In this document: positions 6,029-9,980 of the stretch, piece after piece
Layout: every line of letters starts with the position of its first letter
How positions within the stretch are numbered: position 1 is the stretch's first letter
The notes under the pieces: generated by a model
Database searches by the model: none
Told to the model about the DNA's origin: nothing
The model's input: the letters and a program-made list of their open reading frames with translations, nothing else
From: Syntrophaceae bacterium UBA2188
Lineage (GTDB): Bacteria; Desulfobacterota; BSN033; UBA1163
NCBI GenBank assembly: GCA_002327985.1
Contig: DCVM01000109.1
Location: forward strand, 27,149 to 37,128
Direction: 5' to 3'
Length of the DNA stretch: 9,980 bases
Program-made: the position numbers and the translations under genes

Positions 6029-7069
6029 ATGGACCTCTTTCTATTTTACCTTAGAAAGCTGTTTACCATAATTAAAAAAGAGGTGTTTGTTCTCCCATCC
6101 CGGATCGTTGTCGTACTCTTTTTTATTTTATTGCTCCTCTTGCCTGTGTTTACCAAAGATCTATACCTCCTGCGTATCTTCACCCTTACCAGTATCTTTG
6201 CCATACTGGCTGCGAGTTGGGATCTGCTTTCCGGTTTCACCGGCCAGATGAATTTCGGACATGCCCTCTTCTTTGGGGTGGGAGCCTATAGCGCAGCTCT
6301 GCTCAACAAATATGCAGGTATCCCTCCATGGGGCACGATCCCCCTTGGCGCGCTGGGCGCAGTTCTGTCAGGCCTGATCATAGGGATTCCATGCCTCAGG
6401 CTTAGAGGGACTTATCTTGCTTTAACCACCCTTGCCTTTCCCATCATTTTGATGGGCATCGTCTTTGCCCTTCCTGACCTTACAGGCGGCGAACTTGGAA
6501 TTTCAGGGATCGCCCGGTTGGCCGGGTCTCGTGTCACTGATTACTACATCACAGTGGTGGTGATGCTCGGTTTGTGCACGATCATGTGGAAAATCACCGA
6601 CTCCAATACCGGCATTATTTTTCATGCCATCCGGGAAGATGAACTGGCTGTCAGGGCCTCCGGCATCAACACCACACGTTATAAACTTTTGGCCTTTTGT
6701 CTCAGCGGTTTTTTCGCCGGCATCTCCGGAGGGCTCTACGCTCATTTTATGAGGATCGCAGGCCCTTCAACACTTGAAGTGTCTATGTCCTTTCAGGTGG
6801 TCATCTGGGCTATCTTTGGCGGGATTGTGACCATCTATGGCCCGGTGGGGGCGGTATTCATCCTTTTCCCCTTGTTGGAGTTCCTGCGTTTCTGGCAAGA
6901 GTTACGAATGTTGATGTTCGCAGTGGTGGTCCTGTTGATTCTTCTCTACATGCCTGATGGACTTTTTCGCTGGCTGAGGGACAAGATCGAAAAGGAGTGT
7001 CCCCGGTGTAAAATTAGAAATGTCGCCATGCGCCATACGTGCCGTGTGTGCACGGCACAATTAGATTAA
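6029..7069 (+). CDS. livM: Branched-chain-type ABC transporter permease, LivM family, with C-terminal zinc-ribbon-like tail
   Basis: This 346-residue inner-membrane subunit pairs with LivH to form the translocation path. Hydrophobic segments lie near 26-41, 47-67, 80-93, 104-121, 128-149, 172-187, 219-239, 252-284 and 293-307. LivM hallmarks are SWDLLSGFTGQMNFGHALFFGVGAY (63-87), the cytoplasmic loop FHAIREDELAVRASGIN (198-214), FGGIVTIYGPVGAVF (263-277) and MPDGLFRWL (308-316). After the usual LivM end there is an extra tail, about 321-346, with Cys324, Cys327, Cys338 and Cys341 in a CX2CX10CX2C pattern typical of small zinc ribbons. The tail should lie in the cytoplasm next to the ATPases. 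The ATG has only a weak GGGG site at 6020-6023, but no better start precedes the first membrane segment. The ligase gene starts 16 nt downstream. Confidence 0.93.
   Translation: MDLFLFYLRKLFTIIKKEVFVLPSRIVVVLFFILLLLLPVFTKDLYLLRIFTLTSIFAILAASWDLLSGFTGQMNFGHALFFGVGAYSAALLNKYAGIPPWGTIPLGALGAVLSGLIIGIPCLRLRGTYLALTTLAFPIILMGIVFALPDLTGGELGISGIARLAGSRVTDYYITVVVMLGLCTIMWKITDSNTGIIFHAIREDELAVRASGINTTRYKLLAFCLSGFFAGISGGLYAHFMRIAGPSTLEVSMSFQVVIWAIFGGIVTIYGPVGAVFILFPLLEFLRFWQELRMLMFAVVVLLILLYMPDGLFRWLRDKIEKECPRCKIRNVAMRHTCRVCTAQLD
7039..7058 (+). other. Perfect hairpin inside the 3' end of livM
   Basis: GTGCCGTG (7039-7046) and CACGGCAC (7051-7058) are exact inverse complements around TGTG. The hairpin overlaps the codons for the last two zinc-ribbon cysteines and ends 11 nt before the end of the gene. 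It is GC-rich and followed by the AT-rich AATTAGATTAA, without a true T-run. It might slow ribosomes or polymerase before the ligase start at 7086, or may be chance imposed by the coding sequence. Confidence 0.4.
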
Positions 7070-7085
7070 CATGTGAGGGTAAAAA

Positions 7086-8795
7086 ATGAACCCAAAGGAA
7101 GCCTACGCTGCGAAACCCTGGTTGAAGCACTATCCCGAAGGTATCATTGACACCGTGAACATACCCATCCTATCCGTCCCCGATCTCTTTGACCGGGTCG
7201 TTGAGAAATACGGCAATAAGACTGCTTTGATCTTCTACGGAAATAAGATCAGCTATGCAAAGTTAAAAGAGTTGATCGACCGTTTTGCTACAGCCCTGGC
7301 CGATTTAGGAGTAAAGAGGGGGGATACCGTCGCCCTCTACCTCCTGAATTGCCCGCAGTACGTCATCACCTACTTCGCGGCATTGAAAATCGGCGCCAAG
7401 GTTACCCCTATCAGTCCCGTTTACACCAGCCATGAAATAAAGCATCAGCTCGAGGACAGTGATGCGACGACCGTGGTCTGTCAGGATATCCTCTATGATA
7501 ATGTGGAAAAGACCGGCGTGGTCATGAAGAATGTCATTCTTACCAGCATTGCCGATTACCTTCCCACGTTCAAAAAGCTTTTGGGGAAAAGCGCCCTGGG
7601 AAAAGTCTTCGGCGAAATGCACGTGCCAACGCCTAAGTTTATGAAGGAGGCCGGCCTCCTTCAATTTCAGGACATCATCAAGAAATACCCGCCCCAGCCT
7701 CCCAAAGTTACGATCGACCCGGCAAAGGATATTGCAGCTCTTCCTTACACGGGGGGCACCACAGGCCTTCCTAAGGCAGCAATCCTCACCCACGGCAATA
7801 TGGTGGCCCTGCAAGCGCAAGTGATGGCATTCTGGCCTTTTTTCGAAGAGGGCAACGAATTGGTCATGGCCTTCTTGCCCTTTTTCCACATCTATGGTCA
7901 GGTTGTCGTGATGCTTGCGAGTCTCAGTCAAGGCTTCACCATGGTCCTCTTCACCGCTCCTGATATAGACGATATCCTATCCGCTATGGAGAGATACCAG
8001 GCATCCGCATTTTATGGTGTGCCCACCATGTTTGAATATCTTAAGGAATACGAAAAAACAGACAGGGTCAACTGGAAGCGGCTCAAGCTGATTGCCTGCG
8101 GTGCGGATACTCTGCATGAATCGACTATTGAAGCATGGGAGAGGAGAACCGGGTCAAAGATCTTCGAGGGGTATGGGATGACCGAAACCACTGCCATCAG
8201 CCACGGCAGCCCTATTCAGAGACCTAAAAAGGGATCCTTCGGAGTGCCCCTGCCCGGCATGAAGGCTGCCATTATCGAACACGAAGGCACGAATTTCTTG
8301 TCGGTCGGTGAGGTTGGAGAATTAATCCTGAACGGGCCGAACATCATGCAAGGGTATTGGAAAAGAGAAGAGGAAACCAAAGAGTCATTGATCGACATTG
8401 ACGGGGAGAAGTGGCTCAGAACCGGAGATCTGGTGAGCATGGATGAGGAAGGTTACTTCCACTTCTTTGACCGCAAGCGGGATCTTATTAAGTATAAGGG
8501 ATATTCGGTCTTCGCCAGACATGTCGAAGAGGTCCTTTACAAGCATCCCCAAATCAAGGCGGCCGGCGTCGTAGGCGTGCCCGACCCAAAGGTGGGCCAA
8601 CTCATCAAAGCCTATGTGGTCCTGGAAAGCGAAGCCCGGGGTAAAATTTCTGAAGAGGAAATTATTAACTTCTGTAAAGAGAATCTCGCCCACTACAAAG
8701 TTCCAAAGATTATCGAATTCAGGGGAGAGCTCCCGAAGACGGATGTGGGAAAGGTTTCACGCAGGGAGTTGAGAGAAGAATTGGAAGAGAGTTGA
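7086..8795 (+). CDS. fadD: AMP-forming acyl-CoA ligase (long-chain fatty-acid-CoA ligase type)
   Basis: This 569-residue adenylate-forming enzyme activates a carboxylic acid with ATP to an acyl-AMP and then to an acyl-CoA. The core motifs appear in order: A3 phosphate loop TGGTTGLPK (222-230), a LPFFHIYG segment (264-271), A5 GYGMTE (362-367), GELILNGPNIMQGYW (411-425), A7 RTGD (445-448), the hinge and A8 loop DRKRDLIKYKG (462-472), and catalytic Lys556 in PKTDVGKVSRREL. The A8 loop continues GYSVFARHVEE, where GYNVYPREVEE-like sequence is usual. GAGGG at 7075-7079 lies 6 nt before the ATG. The gene starts 16 nt after livM and ends one base before livG, so it is embedded in the transporter operon and probably activates the imported acid. 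Chain length or aromatic preference cannot be read here, so fadD is a family-level symbol. Confidence 0.92.
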   Translation: MNPKEAYAAKPWLKHYPEGIIDTVNIPILSVPDLFDRVVEKYGNKTALIFYGNKISYAKLKELIDRFATALADLGVKRGDTVALYLLNCPQYVITYFAALKIGAKVTPISPVYTSHEIKHQLEDSDATTVVCQDILYDNVEKTGVVMKNVILTSIADYLPTFKKLLGKSALGKVFGEMHVPTPKFMKEAGLLQFQDIIKKYPPQPPKVTIDPAKDIAALPYTGGTTGLPKAAILTHGNMVALQAQVMAFWPFFEEGNELVMAFLPFFHIYGQVVVMLASLSQGFTMVLFTAPDIDDILSAMERYQASAFYGVPTMFEYLKEYEKTDRVNWKRLKLIACGADTLHESTIEAWERRTGSKIFEGYGMTETTAISHGSPIQRPKKGSFGVPLPGMKAAIIEHEGTNFLSVGEVGELILNGPNIMQGYWKREEETKESLIDIDGEKWLRTGDLVSMDEEGYFHFFDRKRDLIKYKGYSVFARHVEEVLYKHPQIKAAGVVGVPDPKVGQLIKAYVVLESEARGKISEEEIINFCKENLAHYKVPKIIEFRGELPKTDVGKVSRRELREELEES

Positions 8796-8796
8796 G

Positions 8797-9564
8797 ATGA
8801 CCCAATCTTTCCTTGAAATCAAGGGGCTCACCAAAAACTTCGGCGGTCTTCGGGCTGTCAACAATATCGGCTTTTCCATGGAAAGAAATCAGGTCCTCGG
8901 CCTGATCGGTCCGAACGGGGCTGGCAAGACGACCCTGTTGCGTCTGATTACCGGTATTCTAAAGCCGGATGCCGGAAATGTCCGTTTCATGGGAAAAGAG
9001 ATCGTGGGCCGCAAAACCTGGGATATCGTCAATATGGGCATTGCCTGTACCTTCCAGAACATGAGACCTTTCCGGCGCCTCCCGATCATCGCCAACGTGA
9101 TGGTCTCCTGTCTTTCCCCGCGAGCCATGAAGAGGGGAGAGTGGGTCAAGCGTTTGGAGGCAAAGGCTATGGATGCCCTGGAATTCGCGGGTATTTCAGA
9201 CATGGCGCGGGAAAAAGCCTCCACGCTTTCACAGGGCGACCTCAAACGACTGGAGGTGGCTCGGGCTGTGGCCACGGAGCCGGAATTGCTTCTCCTGGAT
9301 GAACCTTTCGGGGGGCTGAGTCCTGCCGAGACGGATCTCATGGCCATATCCATCAGACGTCTGCACAAGGGCGGCCGTTTCGGTCGATTGCACAGCGAAG
9401 GACCGGCCATGATTATTGTTGAGCATAAACTTCAATGGTTGATGAAGATCGTGGATCGAATCATTGTCCTAAATTTTGGAACCATCATCGCTGATGGAAC
9501 GCCTGATGAAATTATCAAAAACCCCCGGGTGATTGAGGCCTATCTCGGCCAGGGAGACGCTTAG
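8797..9564 (+). CDS. livG: ABC transporter ATPase, LivG family
   Basis: This 255-residue nucleotide-binding subunit powers import through LivH/LivM, probably as a heterodimer with LivF. Visible motifs are Walker A GPNGAGKTT (38-46), Q-loop Gln87 in TFQNMRPF, ABC signature LSQGD (144-148), Walker B ELLLLDEP with Asp168 and Glu169, and the switch His210 in MIIVEHKL. The end has the LivG-type IVLNFGTIIADGTPDEI (223-239). The signature differs from the usual LSYGQ/LSGGQ in its last residue, Asp for Gln. Between Walker B and the H-loop there is a stretch, RLHKGGRFGRLHSEG (188-202), about nine residues longer than usual and containing RLH twice, consistent with a small tandem duplication. The start lies one base after the ligase stop, with purine-rich GGAAGAGAG upstream, so the genes are probably translationally coupled. 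Confidence 0.94.
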   Translation: MTQSFLEIKGLTKNFGGLRAVNNIGFSMERNQVLGLIGPNGAGKTTLLRLITGILKPDAGNVRFMGKEIVGRKTWDIVNMGIACTFQNMRPFRRLPIIANVMVSCLSPRAMKRGEWVKRLEAKAMDALEFAGISDMAREKASTLSQGDLKRLEVARAVATEPELLLLDEPFGGLSPAETDLMAISIRRLHKGGRFGRLHSEGPAMIIVEHKLQWLMKIVDRIIVLNFGTIIADGTPDEIIKNPRVIEAYLGQGDA

Positions 9565-9566
9565 GC

Positions 9567-9980
9567 GTGTTGCTTGAAATCGCCAATTTATCGGTGTGGT
9601 ATGACAAGGCCATGCTCATTAACAATTTGAGCATGGGTGTGGAGACAGGCGAGCTGGTCAGCCTCGTAGGTCCCAATGGGGCTGGCAAATCGACCCTGCT
9701 AAGAGCCATCACCGGATTGGTAGCCTGGGAAAGGGAGATTACGCGGAGGTCAACCCATGGTGATATTATTCTCGAGGGAACGGTCAGCTTTGATGGAGAG
9801 CGAATCGATGAAGTCCCGGCCCATGAAATTGTCAAACGCGGTCTGACCCTTTGTCCGGAAAGACGAAGGCCGTTCAGGGAGATGACCGTTCTCGATAATC
9901 TCATGGCAGGGTCTTATCTGCTAAGGGACAAGGAGGAAATTCGGCTTAACCTGGGCAAGGTCTATCAACTCTTTCCCGTG
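9567..9980 (+). CDS. livF: ABC transporter ATPase, LivF family (5' part, cut by window end)
   Basis: An open frame runs 138 codons from a GTG at 9567 to the window edge. It lies 2 nt after the livG stop, with GGGAG at 9553-9557 in the end of livG as ribosome-binding site. The translation begins MLLEIANLSVWYDKA, the family's usual opening, which supports GTG as start. Walker A is GPNGAGKST (35-43). Residues 92-112 correspond to the LivF Q-loop region, normally VPEGRRLFPRMTVEENL, but read LCPERRRPFREMTVLDNL, with Arg in place of the Gly after PE. Between Walker A and the FDG strand lies an insertion, about 53-72 (AWEREITRRSTHGDIILEG), roughly 13 residues longer than common LivF. It should pair with LivG on the LivH/LivM channel. 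The signature, Walker B and H-loop lie beyond the window. Confidence 0.9.
   Translation, partial: MLLEIANLSVWYDKAMLINNLSMGVETGELVSLVGPNGAGKSTLLRAITGLVAWEREITRRSTHGDIILEGTVSFDGERIDEVPAHEIVKRGLTLCPERRRPFREMTVLDNLMAGSYLLRDKEEIRLNLGKVYQLFPV

Noticed and set aside
7305..7931. 208-codon open frame on the - strand inside the ligase gene
   Set aside because: It lies wholly antisense to a gene with intact adenylate-forming motifs, shows no recognisable domain, and is explained by codon bias of the real gene.

Overview
The window holds one co-directional block of genes, all on the + strand. It encodes fatty-acid-type beta-oxidation enzymes followed by a complete branched-chain-amino-acid-type (Liv/HAAT) ABC transporter with an acyl-CoA ligase embedded in it. 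By eye the GC content is middling, near 50%. The gene content fits an anaerobic, acid-degrading Desulfobacterota/Syntrophobacterales-like bacterium (the old Deltaproteobacteria): a CoA-dependent degradation pathway beside a Liv-type importer, and divergent LivG/LivF subtypes. That taxonomic placement is inference; there is no rRNA or marker gene here.

Layout: 1-81 is the last 26 codons of an unidentified upstream gene. 99-1298 is a thiolase. 1329-3461 is a two-domain enoyl-CoA hydratase/3-hydroxyacyl-CoA dehydrogenase (FadB/FadJ type). 3545-4864 is a secreted periplasmic substrate-binding protein (LivK/LivJ fold). 5012-5887 is the LivH-type permease. 6029-7069 is the LivM-type permease with an unexpected C-terminal four-cysteine zinc-ribbon-like tail. 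7086-8795 is an AMP-forming acyl-CoA ligase. 8797-9564 is the LivG-type ATPase. 9567-9980 is the LivF-type ATPase, cut by the window end.

The genes make a coherent path. The binding protein captures a solute in the periplasm, LivH/LivM/LivG/LivF import it, the ligase activates it to a CoA thioester, and hydratase/dehydrogenase plus thiolase shorten it. The ligase lies between the second permease and the first ATPase, with gaps of 16 and 1 nt. The binding protein does not show the Ser/Thr-rich amino-acid-binding motif of LivJ. Both points suggest the imported substrate is an organic acid (fatty, branched or aromatic carboxylate) rather than leucine/isoleucine/valine.

The non-coding DNA is unusually structured. 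The spacer before the binding protein carries a perfect 8-bp hairpin and an 8-bp direct repeat. The spacer after it carries ten degenerate 7-bp units that switch orientation and fold into a 31-bp imperfect hairpin. The LivH-LivM spacer carries two perfect hairpins plus a third copy of one arm at the LivM ribosome-binding site, so two mutually exclusive foldings are possible. A further perfect 8-bp hairpin lies inside the 3' end of the LivM gene. No stretch longer than 300 bases lacks a gene, and no tRNA, rRNA, CRISPR array or transposase was seen.
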